Below, piece after piece: positions 8,031 to 16,967 of a stretch of 64,000 nt of DNA. Position 1 is the stretch's first letter, and every line of letters begins with the position of its first letter. The position numbers and the translations under genes were made by a program. The notes beneath the pieces were generated by a model, which did no database searches, was not told where the DNA came from, and saw only the letters and a list, made by a program, of their open reading frames with translations. Source of the stretch: Burkholderia puraquae (GTDB lineage: Bacteria; Pseudomonadota; Gammaproteobacteria; Burkholderiales; Burkholderiaceae); contig NZ_NBYX01000013.1 of the NCBI RefSeq assembly GCF_002099195.1, positions 183,173 through 247,172 of the forward strand, in the 5' to 3' direction.

Positions 8031-9787
8031 ACATTCGCAAATTTACCGGCGCAACGAGCCGCGACGCACTTCGTCTCGTGCGCGAGGCACTTGGCGCCGA
8101 CGCGGTCGTGCTGTCGAACCGCACGCTCGATGACGGCAGCGTGGAAATCGTTGCACTCGCCGATTCGGACCTGGCCGCCGTGGCGCCGCCGGCTGCCGCG
8201 CGGCCGCGCATCGCCGCATCGCGCGCGCCGGAATCCGTGCCGGCGGCCGCGGTGCCGGGCATCGTGTCGCGCCCGGGCGCGGCGCTGGCCCGCCCGGCCG
8301 CCAATCCGTATGCGGCAGGCGAAGGCGGGCTGCCGGACGTGTTCTCGTCGGTGTTCGGCGCAAGTGCTGACGCAGACGACACGCCGGCGCAATCCTCTGC
8401 GATCGATGCGGACGCGCCGGACGGCGTACCGCAGGCCGTGGCAGCGCAGCCTTCCGCCGCCGCCGCCGGTGCGCCGGCCGCCGCCTCCGAACCCGCACCG
8501 TGGCTGGTCGAGCACGCGAAGCGCCTGACGCAGCAGCGCGATGCGCTGATGGCGCGTGCGCAGGCAACGCGCGCCGCGCCGCAGGCGAGCGCGCCTGCCC
8601 CGCAGGCCGGCGCGAGCGCGACGCCGCCCGACTGGGCGCGCGACATCGTGCGCGATGCCGAACGCCGGATGCCGGCCGCCGCCACCCGCGCGCCGGACAC
8701 GAGCGCCATGCATGCCGCGAAGGCGGCCGAGCGCACGCGCCTGTCCGCCGACGCCGCCGCCGCAGTGGCCGACGCGGTGAAGTCGCGCATTGAGCGGATC
8801 GTCAACGATACGGTGATGCAGGAACTCGGCGAGCTGCGCGGGATGATGGAAGAGCAGTTCGACAGCCTGATGTGGCACGACCGCCAGCGTCGCAGCGCCG
8901 TGCACGGCGCGCTGACGAAGCACCTGTTCGCGGCCGGTTTCTCCGCGCAGCTCGTGCGGATGCTGGTCGACAACCTGCCGTCCGGCGACGGCGCGCAGAC
9001 TTTCGAGCAGGCCGCCGAATGGGCGCAGTCGGTGCTCGCGGCGAACCTGCCGGTGCTCGACAGCGAGGACGCGCTGATGGAGCGCGGCGGCGTGTTCGCG
9101 CTGATGGGGCCGACGGGCGTCGGCAAGACGACCACCACCGCGAAGCTGGCCGCACGCTGCGTGATGCGCTTCGGCGCGAGCAAGGTCGCGCTGCTGACCA
9201 CCGACAGCTACCGGATCGGCGGCCACGAGCAGCTGCGCATCTTCGGCAAGATCCTCGGCGTGCCCGTGCACGCGGTGAAGGACGCGGGCGATCTCGCGCT
9301 GGCGCTGTCCGAGCTGCGCAACAAGCACATCGTGCTGATCGACACGATCGGCATGAGCCAGCGCGACCGCGCGGTATCCGACCAGATCGCGATGCTGCAC
9401 GGCGCGAACGCGCCGGTGCAGCGCCTGCTGCTGCTCAACGCGACGAGCCATGGCGACACGCTCAACGAAGTCGTGCAGGCGTACCGCAGCGCGGGCGAGC
9501 ATCCGGATCTTGCCGGCTGCATCCTCACGAAGCTCGACGAGGCGACCCACCTCGGCGGCGTGCTCGACACGGTGATCCGCTACAAGCTGCCGATCCATTA
9601 CGTGTCGACCGGCCAGAAGGTGCCGGAGAACCTGTACGTCGCCTCGACCAAATTCCTGCTGAAGAGCGCGTTCTGTGTACCGCGCGACGGCTCGCCCTTC
9701 GTGCCGCAAGACGAGGACATGCCGACGCTGCTCTCCGCACTGACCGCACGTTCCACCGCCGAGCTGCACGAGGTGCGATTTGGATAA
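8027..9787 (+). CDS. flhF: FlhF, SRP-type GTPase controlling flagellar placement
   Basis: A 586-residue protein starting at TTG 8027, overlapping the flhA stop. The N-terminal B domain begins MNIRKFTGATSRDALRLVREALG. A long Ala/Pro-rich, low-complexity linker (about residues 50-240) follows. The C-terminal NG domain has GPTGVGKTTTTAK (G1), VLIDTIGMSQRD (G3) and LTKLDEATHLGG (G4-G5). FlhF sets the site and number of polar flagella with FlhG. The linker is long compared with the shorter enterobacterial or Bacillus proteins. Confidence 0.97.
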   Translation: MNIRKFTGATSRDALRLVREALGADAVVLSNRTLDDGSVEIVALADSDLAAVAPPAAARPRIAASRAPESVPAAAVPGIVSRPGAALARPAANPYAAGEGGLPDVFSSVFGASADADDTPAQSSAIDADAPDGVPQAVAAQPSAAAAGAPAAASEPAPWLVEHAKRLTQQRDALMARAQATRAAPQASAPAPQAGASATPPDWARDIVRDAERRMPAAATRAPDTSAMHAAKAAERTRLSADAAAAVADAVKSRIERIVNDTVMQELGELRGMMEEQFDSLMWHDRQRRSAVHGALTKHLFAAGFSAQLVRMLVDNLPSGDGAQTFEQAAEWAQSVLAANLPVLDSEDALMERGGVFALMGPTGVGKTTTTAKLAARCVMRFGASKVALLTTDSYRIGGHEQLRIFGKILGVPVHAVKDAGDLALALSELRNKHIVLIDTIGMSQRDRAVSDQIAMLHGANAPVQRLLLLNATSHGDTLNEVVQAYRSAGEHPDLAGCILTKLDEATHLGGVLDTVIRYKLPIHYVSTGQKVPENLYVASTKFLLKSAFCVPRDGSPFVPQDEDMPTLLSALTARSTAELHEVRFG

Positions 9788-10598
9788 ACGAATCATCGAC
9801 CAGGCCGAAGGGCTGCGGCGCCTGCTGGCCGGGCGCGCGTCGCGCATCGTCGCGGTGACGGGCGGGCCGGCGGGTGTCGGCTGCACGTCCACCGTCGTGA
9901 ACCTGGCGGCGGCGCTCGCGTCGCTCGGCAAGGATGTGCTCGTCGTCGACGAGCGCGCCGACGTGCATTCGGCCAGCGCGACGCTTGCGGGCGCGTGGCT
10001 GCGCGACGGCGAACGCACGCGGGTTGCGGCCGGCTTCGGCCTGTGCGGCGCCGCGCGGCTCGCGCGCACCGGCTACACCGACGCGCAACTGAGCGATTTC
10101 ATCGACGGGCCGGCCGATATCGTCCTCGTCGACGCGCAGCTCGGCGCCGACGGTTCGTTCTCGGCGCTCGCACGCGAAGCGCACGACGTGCTGGTCGTCA
10201 CGCGGGTCGCCGCACAGGCGATCACCGAGGCGTACGCGTGCATGAAGCGGCTGCATTTCGCGCATGCGCTCGCGCAGTTCCGCGTGCTGACCAATCACGT
10301 CGGCAGCCACGCGGACGCGAAGGTCGCGTTCGACAACCTCGCGGGCGTCGCGAGCCGCTACCTGACGGTGTCGATTGCCGACGCGGGCTGCGTGAGCGCC
10401 GATCCGCTCGTCGAGCATGCGCGCGAGCTGATGCGTGCCGCGGTCGACGCGTTCCCGTCGTCGGCTGCCGCACGCGACTACCGGCAGATTGCCGCCGACC
10501 TGCTGTACTGGCCGATGCGCCCGCGTTCGGGTGCGGGCCGCGCCGTGCACGCGGGCGGCAAGCCGTCGTATGAGGCGGGCGCGGCACACGCCGCGTGA
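9780..10598 (+). CDS. flhG: FlhG (FleN/MinD-like), flagellar number regulator
   Basis: A 272-residue ParA/MinD-type protein, partner of FlhF. TTG at 9780 overlaps flhF by 8 bp. The P-loop region reads VTGGPAGVGCTSTVVNL: both the deviant Walker A signature lysine and the usual GKT lysine are absent. The switch region (DIVLVDAQLGADG) is recognisable. The gene order flhF-flhG-fliA makes the identity secure, but ATP hydrolysis by this version is uncertain. Confidence 0.92.
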   Translation: MDKRIIDQAEGLRRLLAGRASRIVAVTGGPAGVGCTSTVVNLAAALASLGKDVLVVDERADVHSASATLAGAWLRDGERTRVAAGFGLCGAARLARTGYTDAQLSDFIDGPADIVLVDAQLGADGSFSALAREAHDVLVVTRVAAQAITEAYACMKRLHFAHALAQFRVLTNHVGSHADAKVAFDNLAGVASRYLTVSIADAGCVSADPLVEHARELMRAAVDAFPSSAAARDYRQIAADLLYWPMRPRSGAGRAVHAGGKPSYEAGAAHAA

Positions 10599-10620
10599 GC
10601 GCCATCGGAAGGAGAGAGCC

Positions 10621-11355
10621 ATGATGTACAACGCTCAAGGAAAGATGTCCCAGGCCGACGTGCTCGCGCAATATGCGCCGCTCGTGCGACGCCTCGGGCT
10701 GCAGCTCGTCGCGAAGATGCCGGCGAGCGTCGACCTCGACGACCTGATCCAGGCCGGCATGATCGGCCTGATGGACGCGGCCGGCCGCTACAAGGAAGAC
10801 CAGGGCGCGCAGTTCGAGACCTACGCGACGCAGCGCATCCGCGGCGCGATGCTCGACGAGCTGCGCAGCAATGACTGGCTGCCGCGCAGCCTGCGCAAGA
10901 CGTCGCGCGAGGTCGAGCACGCGGTGCACCAGGTCGAGCAGCATCTCGGCCGCTCGGCGAGCGAGACCGAGATCGCGCAGCACCTGAACATGCCGCTCGA
11001 CGAATATCAGGGGATGCTGCAGGACCTGCACGGCAGCCAGCTGATCTACTACGAGGATTTCGATCGCGCGGCCGACGACGAGCCGTTCCTCGACCGCTAC
11101 CGCGTCGATCACGCCGATCCGCTGTCGTCGCTGCTCGACGAGCACCTGCGCGAAGCGCTCGTCGAGGCAATCGAGCGGCTGCCGGAGCGCGAGAAGCTGC
11201 TGATGTCGCTGTATTACGAACGGGGTCTGAATCTGCGCGAGATCGGCGCGGTGCTCGAAGTGAGCGAATCGCGCGTGTGCCAGCTGCACAGCCAGGCCGT
11301 CGCACGGCTGCGCGCGCGGCTGCGCGAACAGGCGTGGGTCGGCGCGGAATCCTGA
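10621..11355 (+). CDS. fliA: FliA, sigma-28 flagellar sigma factor
   Basis: A 244-residue sigma factor that transcribes late flagellar and chemotaxis genes. ATG at 10621 follows GGAAGGAGAG. Region 2 is visible in VDLDDLIQAGMIGLMDAAGRY and FETYATQRIRGAMLDELR, region 3 in SREVEHAVHQVEQHLGRSASETEIAQHL, and region 4 in LREIGAVLEVSESRVCQLHSQA. It is the last gene of the flhB-fliA series, 22 bp after flhG. Confidence 0.97.
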   Translation: MMYNAQGKMSQADVLAQYAPLVRRLGLQLVAKMPASVDLDDLIQAGMIGLMDAAGRYKEDQGAQFETYATQRIRGAMLDELRSNDWLPRSLRKTSREVEHAVHQVEQHLGRSASETEIAQHLNMPLDEYQGMLQDLHGSQLIYYEDFDRAADDEPFLDRYRVDHADPLSSLLDEHLREALVEAIERLPEREKLLMSLYYERGLNLREIGAVLEVSESRVCQLHSQAVARLRARLREQAWVGAES

Positions 11356-11425
11356 CCCTTTCCTGACGGCCGCGCGCGTCGACGCCGCGCGCGGGTGCCG
11401 TGCGTGCGCAGTGTGTGCGCCGTGC

Positions 11426-11456
11426 TTGCGCATTTCGCGCGCCGATTTGCTACAAT
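11426..11456 (+). promoter_or_regulatory. promoter of the ahcY operon
   Basis: TTGCGC at 11426-11431 and TACAAT at 11451-11456, 19 bp apart, sit just upstream of the SAH riboswitch. The transcript would begin around 11463, immediately before the aptamer. Confidence 0.6.
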
Positions 11457-11466
11457 CCCCTCCGTT

Positions 11467-11577
11467 TTCCGAGGAGCGTTGCGACGGACCATTCTGCGTC
11501 CGCCAGGCTCGGAAGGCTTCACCAAGCAGCCGTGCGGCAAAACCGCACCGGCCCCGCTTCCTGAACGGCGCTCACGT
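11467..11577 (+). promoter_or_regulatory. S-adenosylhomocysteine (SAH) riboswitch
   Basis: The 5' leader of ahcY carries the conserved SAH aptamer segments in order: CCGAGGAGCGTTGCGACGG, then CCAGGCTCGG about 25 nt on, then AACGGCGCTCACG at the 3' side. CGAGGAGCG pairs with the late CGCTC and CCGAG with CTCGG, giving the pseudoknotted fold. In known cases SAH binding turns the downstream gene on, so SAH hydrolase is made when its toxic substrate accumulates. About 35 nt separate it from the ahcY start, including the AAGGAGGG ribosome binding site at 11601-11608, the likely control point. Confidence 0.9.
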
Positions 11578-11612
11578 CACCAATCTAGAAACTTTTTAGA
11601 AAGGAGGGCGTG

Positions 11613-13031
11613 ATGAACGCCATTATCGATTCCAAAGCTTCCCACGATTACGTCGTCGCCGACATGGCGCTGGCCGGCTGGGGCCGCAAGGAACTGAACA
11701 TCGCCGAGACCGAAATGCCGGGCCTCGTGCAGATCCGCGACGAATACAAGGCGCAGCAGCCGCTGAAGGGCGCGCGCATTGCCGGTTCGCTGCACATGAC
11801 GATCCAGACGGGCGTGCTGATCGAGACGCTGAAGGCGCTCGGCGCGGACGTCCGCTGGGCGTCGTGCAACATCTTCTCGACGCAGGACCACGCGGCCGCC
11901 GCGATCGTCGAAGCCGGCACGCCGGTATTTGCGTTCAAGGGCGAATCGCTCGACGAATACTGGGAGTTCTCGCACCGCATCTTCGAATGGCCGAACGGCG
12001 AATTCGCGAACATGATCCTGGACGACGGCGGCGACGCAACGCTGCTGCTGATCCTCGGCGCGAAGGCCGAGAAGGACCGTTCGGTGATCGCGAAGCCGAC
12101 CAACGAGGAAGAAGTCGCGCTGTACAAGTCGATCGCGAAGCACCTCGACGCGGACCCGACCTGGTACTCGACGCGCCTCGCGCACATCAAGGGCGTGACC
12201 GAAGAAACCACGACCGGCGTGCACCGCCTGTACCAGATGGAAAAGGACGGCCGCCTGCCGTTCCCGGCGTTCAACGTGAACGATTCGGTCACGAAGTCGA
12301 AATTCGACAACCTGTACGGCTGCCGTGAATCGCTGGTCGACGGCATCAAGCGCGCGACCGACGTGATGATCGCGGGCAAGGTTGCGGTCGTCGCGGGCTA
12401 CGGCGACGTGGGCAAGGGCTGCGCGCAATCGCTGCGCGGCCTCGGTGCGACCGTGTGGGTCACCGAAATCGACCCGATCTGCGCGCTGCAGGCAGCGATG
12501 GAAGGTTACCGCGTCGTGACGATGGAATACGCGGCCGACAAGGCCGACATCTTCGTGACGGCGACCGGCAACTACCACGTGATCAACCACGATCACATGA
12601 AGGCCATGCGCCACAACGCGATCGTCTGCAACATCGGTCACTTCGACTCGGAAATCGACGTCGCGTCGACCCGCCAGTACCAGTGGGAAAACATCAAGCC
12701 GCAGGTCGACCACATCATCTTCCCGGACGGCAAGCGCGTGATCCTGCTGGCGGAAGGCCGCCTCGTGAACCTCGGCTGCGCGACCGGCCACCCGTCGTTC
12801 GTGATGTCGAACTCGTTCGCGAACCAGACGCTCGCGCAGATCGAGCTGTTCGTGCGCGGCGCCGAGTACGAGAACAAGGTGTACGTGCTGCCGAAGCACC
12901 TCGATGAAAAGGTCGCGCGCCTGCACCTCGCGCGCATCGGCGCGAACCTGTCCGTGCTGTCGGACGAGCAGGCTTCGTACATCGGCGTGCAGAAGGACGG
13001 CCCGTTCAAGCCCAACCACTACCGCTACTGA
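11613..13031 (+). CDS. ahcY: adenosylhomocysteinase (SAH hydrolase)
   Basis: A 472-residue enzyme that splits SAH into adenosine and homocysteine in the methyl cycle. ATG at 11613 is favoured over the GTG one codon upstream because of its spacing to AAGGAGGG. Visible hallmarks are the substrate region GSLHMTIQTGVLIETL, the NAD-binding VVAGYGDVGKGCAQ, and the C-terminal KPNHYRY, whose Lys/Tyr close the neighbouring subunit's NAD site. The long insert relative to mammalian enzymes is normal for bacterial forms. It is controlled by the upstream riboswitch and probably co-transcribed with the next two genes. Confidence 0.98.
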   Translation: MNAIIDSKASHDYVVADMALAGWGRKELNIAETEMPGLVQIRDEYKAQQPLKGARIAGSLHMTIQTGVLIETLKALGADVRWASCNIFSTQDHAAAAIVEAGTPVFAFKGESLDEYWEFSHRIFEWPNGEFANMILDDGGDATLLLILGAKAEKDRSVIAKPTNEEEVALYKSIAKHLDADPTWYSTRLAHIKGVTEETTTGVHRLYQMEKDGRLPFPAFNVNDSVTKSKFDNLYGCRESLVDGIKRATDVMIAGKVAVVAGYGDVGKGCAQSLRGLGATVWVTEIDPICALQAAMEGYRVVTMEYAADKADIFVTATGNYHVINHDHMKAMRHNAIVCNIGHFDSEIDVASTRQYQWENIKPQVDHIIFPDGKRVILLAEGRLVNLGCATGHPSFVMSNSFANQTLAQIELFVRGAEYENKVYVLPKHLDEKVARLHLARIGANLSVLSDEQASYIGVQKDGPFKPNHYRY

Positions 13032-13193
13032 TCCGAAGCGCCGCCGCCGCGGTGCCGTGCGCGCGTCGACGACGCGCACACGGTACTGCGGCCCGGCGCC
13101 GGATCGCCGGCCTTCGCGGCGCGCCCTCGGGCACCCGCGGCGGCCGGCGGCGGCCATTGATCGTACCGATCGACAACCGAACCGGAGCACTCC

Positions 13194-13547
13194 ATGAGCG
13201 TCATCCTCACCTGGGTCATCAACGCGCTCGCGCTGCTGATCATCACGTACCTCGTGCCGTCGATCCACATCAAGAGCTTCGGCACGGCGCTGATCATCGC
13301 GGTCGTGCTCGGCCTGATCAACACGGTGATCCGCCCGGTGCTGATCCTGCTGACGCTGCCCGTCACGATCGTCACGCTCGGGGTGTTCATCCTCGTCGTG
13401 AACGCGTTGTGCTTCTGGTTCGCATCGTCGCTGCTGAAGGGCTTCGAGGTGTCGGGCTTCTGGTCCGCGTTCTTCGGTTCGATCCTGTACAGCATCGTGT
13501 CGTGGCTGCTGTCCGCACTGATCTTCGGTCAGCGCGACATCGGCTGA
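13194..13547 (+). CDS. small membrane protein, YvlD/phage-holin 4_2 type
   Basis: A 117-residue, almost entirely hydrophobic protein with four predicted helices. GLINTVIRPVLILLTLPVTIVTLG is the signature region of the YvlD (holin superfamily IV) family. ATG at 13194 has CCGGAG upstream. It sits between ahcY and metF, an arrangement common in beta-proteobacteria. The function is unknown and the holin name is only a family label. It probably belongs to the riboswitch-controlled transcript. Confidence 0.85.
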   Translation: MSVILTWVINALALLIITYLVPSIHIKSFGTALIIAVVLGLINTVIRPVLILLTLPVTIVTLGVFILVVNALCFWFASSLLKGFEVSGFWSAFFGSILYSIVSWLLSALIFGQRDIG

Positions 13548-13571
13548 GGCCTGGCCTGTTCTCACCGAATC

Positions 13572-14402
13572 ATGAAACCGATCGAACTCTCGTTTGAATT
13601 CTTCCCGCCGAAGACGGCGGAAGGCGTCGAGAAGCTGCGCGCCACGCGTGCGCAGCTGATGCCGCTGAAGCCGAAATTCGTCTCCGTGACGTTCGGCGCC
13701 GGCGGCTCGACGCAGCAGGGCACGCTCGATACCGTGCTCGACATGCAGAAGGACGGCCTCGAGGCCGCGCCTCACCTGTCGTGCATCGGCTCGTCGCGCG
13801 ACAGCCTGCGCGCGATCCTCGACCAGTACCGCTCGTACGGCATCCGGCACATCGTCGCGCTGCGCGGCGACCTGCCGTCCGGGATGGGCGCGGTCGGCGA
13901 GCTGCGCTACGCGTCCGAGCTCGTCAGCTTCATCCGCGCCGAGCATGGCGACTGGTTCCACATCGAGGTCGCCGGCTATCCGGAGTACCACCCGCAATCG
14001 CGCTCGCCGAAGGCCGATCTCGAGAATTTCGCGCGCAAGGTGAAAGCCGGCGCGAATTCCGCGATCACGCAGTACTTCTTCAACGCCGACGCGTATTTCC
14101 GCTTCGTCGACGATGCGCGCAAGCTGGGCGTGGACGTGCCGATCGTGCCGGGCATCATGCCGATCACGAATTTCTCGCAGCTGATGCGCTTCTCCGAGAT
14201 GTGCGGCGCCGAAGTGCCGCGCTGGGTGGCGCGCCGGCTCGAGAGCTTCGGCGACGATCGCGAGTCGATCCGCGCGTTCGGCGCGGACGTCGTCACGAGC
14301 CTGTGCCAGCGTCTGGTCGACGCGGGCGTGCCGGGTCTGCACTTCTACACGCTGAACACGGCGGCCGCGACGCGGACGATCTGTGAACGGCTCGTCATGT
14401 AA
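13572..14402 (+). CDS. metF: 5,10-methylenetetrahydrofolate reductase
   Basis: A 276-residue FAD enzyme that reduces methylene-THF to methyl-THF, which supplies the methyl group for methionine. It begins MKPIELSFEFFPPKT, with the active-site Glu of the MetF family in SFEFFPPK. RHIVALRGDLP and IEVAGYPEYHP are further family motifs. With ahcY upstream it makes a homocysteine/methionine-cycle unit. The ribosome binding site is weak, so translation may depend on the transcript as a whole. A terminator follows. Confidence 0.97.
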   Translation: MKPIELSFEFFPPKTAEGVEKLRATRAQLMPLKPKFVSVTFGAGGSTQQGTLDTVLDMQKDGLEAAPHLSCIGSSRDSLRAILDQYRSYGIRHIVALRGDLPSGMGAVGELRYASELVSFIRAEHGDWFHIEVAGYPEYHPQSRSPKADLENFARKVKAGANSAITQYFFNADAYFRFVDDARKLGVDVPIVPGIMPITNFSQLMRFSEMCGAEVPRWVARRLESFGDDRESIRAFGADVVTSLCQRLVDAGVPGLHFYTLNTAAATRTICERLVM

Positions 14403-14428
14403 GCGCGGTCACGCGATTGCATGCGTAA

Positions 14429-14464
14429 AAGCCCTGCCGGTTCTTGCCGGCGGGGCTTTTTTTC
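14429..14464 (+). terminator. rho-independent terminator after metF
   Basis: AAAAGCCCTGCCGG-TTCTTG-CCGGCGGGGCTTTTTTT: a long stem with one mismatch, followed by T residues. It can also serve the convergent amidase gene. Confidence 0.9.
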
Positions 14465-14491
14465 GACGCCTGCGGAGCGGGGCCGCTTGCG

Positions 14492-15970
14492 TCAGCGCTG
14501 CGCCTGCATCAGCGGCGGGCGGCGGTCGAACCACGGCCGCGCCTGTTCGAGCTGCCGTGCGAGCCTGAGCAGCAGACCGTCGTCGGTGTGGCGCGCGACG
14601 AACTGCACGCCGATCGGCAGCCCGCGCGCGTTCCAGTAGAGCGGCACCGACATCGCCGGCTGGCCGGTCAGGTTGAACAGCTCGGTGCAGCCGGCCCACG
14701 TGAACGCCTTTTCCGACGATCTCGCGAGCATTTCCTTCAGCAGCGGCTTCACCGGCAGTGCGGCGAGCACCTTCATCTGCGCCGATTCGAACGGCGTCGG
14801 CTGCAATTCGCCGATCTTCACCGGCGGCCCCGCGAGCGATGCGCACAGGATCGCGTCGTAGCGCGACACGAGGCCGGCCACCTGCACGGTGAGCTGGCGC
14901 TGCCATTCGAGCACGTCCGGCAGGCGCGTGCGCGCGAGGCGACGGCCGACCACGGCCATCGCCCAGCTCGCGGCTTCGAATTCGCCGCGCTTCGGCGTGC
15001 GGCCGGTCAGCGCGCGCGCACCGAGCACCATCTCCTCGGCGATCGTCGCCCATAGCGTCAGGAAGGTCTCGGCCACGCGCGCGTAGTCGACGTGCAGCGT
15101 CGCCGGCTCGACATGGTGGCCGAGCGATTCGAGCAGCGCGGCGGCGTCGTCGAGCGCTGCGCGCGTGTCGTCGGCGAGCGCCGGCGCGAGCATCGGGTCG
15201 AGCACGAGGCCGATCCGCAGCGGGCCGGGCGGTGTGTCGAGCTCGCCGAGGAACGTGCCGGGCGCGCCGGCCGGCAAGGTCTGGCCGGTCGTCACGTCGA
15301 GCAGCAGCGCGCTGTCGCGCACGCTGCGCGTGACCGCATGCTGGACGACCAGGTCGCCGTTCGACGGCAGGTCGACGAGTACCGGGTTGCGGCTCGGCTT
15401 CAGGCCGAACAGCCCGCAGCACGACGCCGGAATGCGGATCGAGCCGCCGCCGTCGGACGCATGCGCGAGCGGCACGATGCCGGCCGCGACGGCCGCCGCC
15501 GCGCCGCCGCTCGAGCCGCCGGGCGTATGGTCGAGATTCCACGGGTTGCGGCACGCGCCGAACAGCTCGGGTTCCGTGTATGGCATCTGGCCGATTTCCG
15601 ACGTGTTGGTCTTGCCGAACACGTTGAGGCCGGCCGCGCGGCTTCGCGCGATCACCGGCGAATCGTCGGCGGGCACGAAATAACGGTAGTGCCGGCTGCC
15701 CATCGACAGCGGCAGCCCGGCGACCGCCGCGCCGAGATCCTTGACGAGATACGGAACGCCGGCGAACGGCGCGTCGGCGCTGCCGCCGGGTGTGGCAGCC
15801 GCACGCTCGCGGGCGGCTTCGTAGTCCTGCAGCACGATCGCGTTGATCGCGCCGTTGACCGCTTCGGCCTGGCCGATCGCGGCGTCGAGCAGTTCGCGCG
15901 GGCTCGCCTTGCGTTCGCGTACCAGTGCGGCGAGGCCGATCGCGTCATGCGCGAGATAGTCCGAGTGCAT
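14492..15970 (-). CDS. amidase (amidase-signature family)
   Basis: A 492-residue amidase-signature hydrolase. ATG at 15970 is chosen because GGGGGTGA precedes it; the frame extends 14 codons further without support. The Ser-Ser-Lys triad is visible: Lys in PYLVKDLGA, the Gly/Ser-rich signature PGGSSGGAAAAVAAG (nucleophile region) and SDGGGSIRIPASCCG. The substrate cannot be predicted; relatives include 6-aminohexanoate-cyclic-dimer hydrolase-like and general aryl/aliphatic amidases. It is transcribed alone, convergent with metF. Confidence 0.93.
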   Translation of the reverse strand: MHSDYLAHDAIGLAALVRERKASPRELLDAAIGQAEAVNGAINAIVLQDYEAARERAAATPGGSADAPFAGVPYLVKDLGAAVAGLPLSMGSRHYRYFVPADDSPVIARSRAAGLNVFGKTNTSEIGQMPYTEPELFGACRNPWNLDHTPGGSSGGAAAAVAAGIVPLAHASDGGGSIRIPASCCGLFGLKPSRNPVLVDLPSNGDLVVQHAVTRSVRDSALLLDVTTGQTLPAGAPGTFLGELDTPPGPLRIGLVLDPMLAPALADDTRAALDDAAALLESLGHHVEPATLHVDYARVAETFLTLWATIAEEMVLGARALTGRTPKRGEFEAASWAMAVVGRRLARTRLPDVLEWQRQLTVQVAGLVSRYDAILCASLAGPPVKIGELQPTPFESAQMKVLAALPVKPLLKEMLARSSEKAFTWAGCTELFNLTGQPAMSVPLYWNARGLPIGVQFVARHTDDGLLLRLARQLEQARPWFDRRPPLMQAQR

Positions 15971-16051
15971 CGCAGTCACCCCCGTTGTGACGCGTGGCGA
16001 TGGTGGGAGCATAACGCGGGCCCGGTGCGACGGGCCCGCGGCCGGCCGTAT

Positions 16052-16744
16052 TTAGAGGTGCTCGGCGAGGAAGGTCAGCGTGCGGCCGTGCGCAAGCGCC
16101 GACGCGCGCTGGTTGTACGACGCGCGGTCCGTGCAGTTGAAGCCGTGCTCGGCGCCCGGGTACACGTGGAACGACGCATGGCCGTGGCCGGCGAATGCGG
16201 CCTTCACCTGGTCGACAGCCGTGAGCGGGATGCCGTGGTCGTTTTCCGCGTAGTGGAACAGGATCGGCTTCGTGACCTTGCCGGCGAGGTCGAGCGCGTT
16301 CTGGATGCCACCGCCGTAGTAGGCCACTGCCGCGTCGATCTTGCCGGTCGCGGCCGCGCGGTACGCAAGCTGGCCGCCGAAGCAGTAGCCGATCGCGGCG
16401 ATCTTGCCGGCCACTTCGGGGCGCGCGCGCAGTGCATCGGCTGCCGCGCCGATGTCCGCGACCGCGAGACCCACGTCGGTCTTTTTCATCAGCTCGATGC
16501 CCTTGTCGCGATCCGCGCCTTCGTAGGTCAGCTCGACGCGCGGCTGCGTGCGCCAGAACACATCCGGTGCGAGCGCGACGAAGCCGTCGGACGCGTACTG
16601 GTCGGCGACCGCGCGGATGTGCGAGTTCACGCCGAAGATCTCCTGGATGATGATGACGGCAGGGCCTTTGCCGCCCTTGGGCAGCGCGAGATAGCCGCCG
16701 AAGCTGTCGTTACCGGTCGGGATGTCGATCCATTGGGCAGTCAT
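16052..16744 (-). CDS. dienelactone hydrolase family protein
   Basis: A 230-residue alpha/beta hydrolase. The ATG has CAGGAG upstream. The nucleophile elbow is GYCFGG with Cys, as in dienelactone hydrolases rather than the Ser of esterases. The other triad members are probably the Asp in ENDHGIPL and the His in AEHGFNC. The family opens chlorocatechol-derived dienelactones, but most chromosomal copies have unknown natural substrates. It is monocistronic; 81 bp separate it from the amidase start. Confidence 0.93.
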   Translation of the reverse strand: MTAQWIDIPTGNDSFGGYLALPKGGKGPAVIIIQEIFGVNSHIRAVADQYASDGFVALAPDVFWRTQPRVELTYEGADRDKGIELMKKTDVGLAVADIGAAADALRARPEVAGKIAAIGYCFGGQLAYRAAATGKIDAAVAYYGGGIQNALDLAGKVTKPILFHYAENDHGIPLTAVDQVKAAFAGHGHASFHVYPGAEHGFNCTDRASYNQRASALAHGRTLTFLAEHL

Positions 16745-16967
16745 GTTCTGAACTCCTGGCGAACGGGGTGCGCGATGCGCGCCCCGGGGTGGAAGAGGGC
16801 GGCCTAGTGTGCCATCGATCGTGTGGCGCTGCAGCGCACACGCCCGCTTCTCGCGCAGCGATCGTTTCGATCTCGATTATTCATTTTTCGGCGCTGTGCC
16901 GCTTCGATAGAGTCGACGTGCCGGCCTTTACAAAGCGCTTTCGCGCATCGTCATCGAAGGATTCGCC

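Noticed and set aside
11577..14342. A 921-codon minus-strand frame across ahcY and metF
   Set aside because: It is the antisense of two conserved enzymes and has shadow-type composition.
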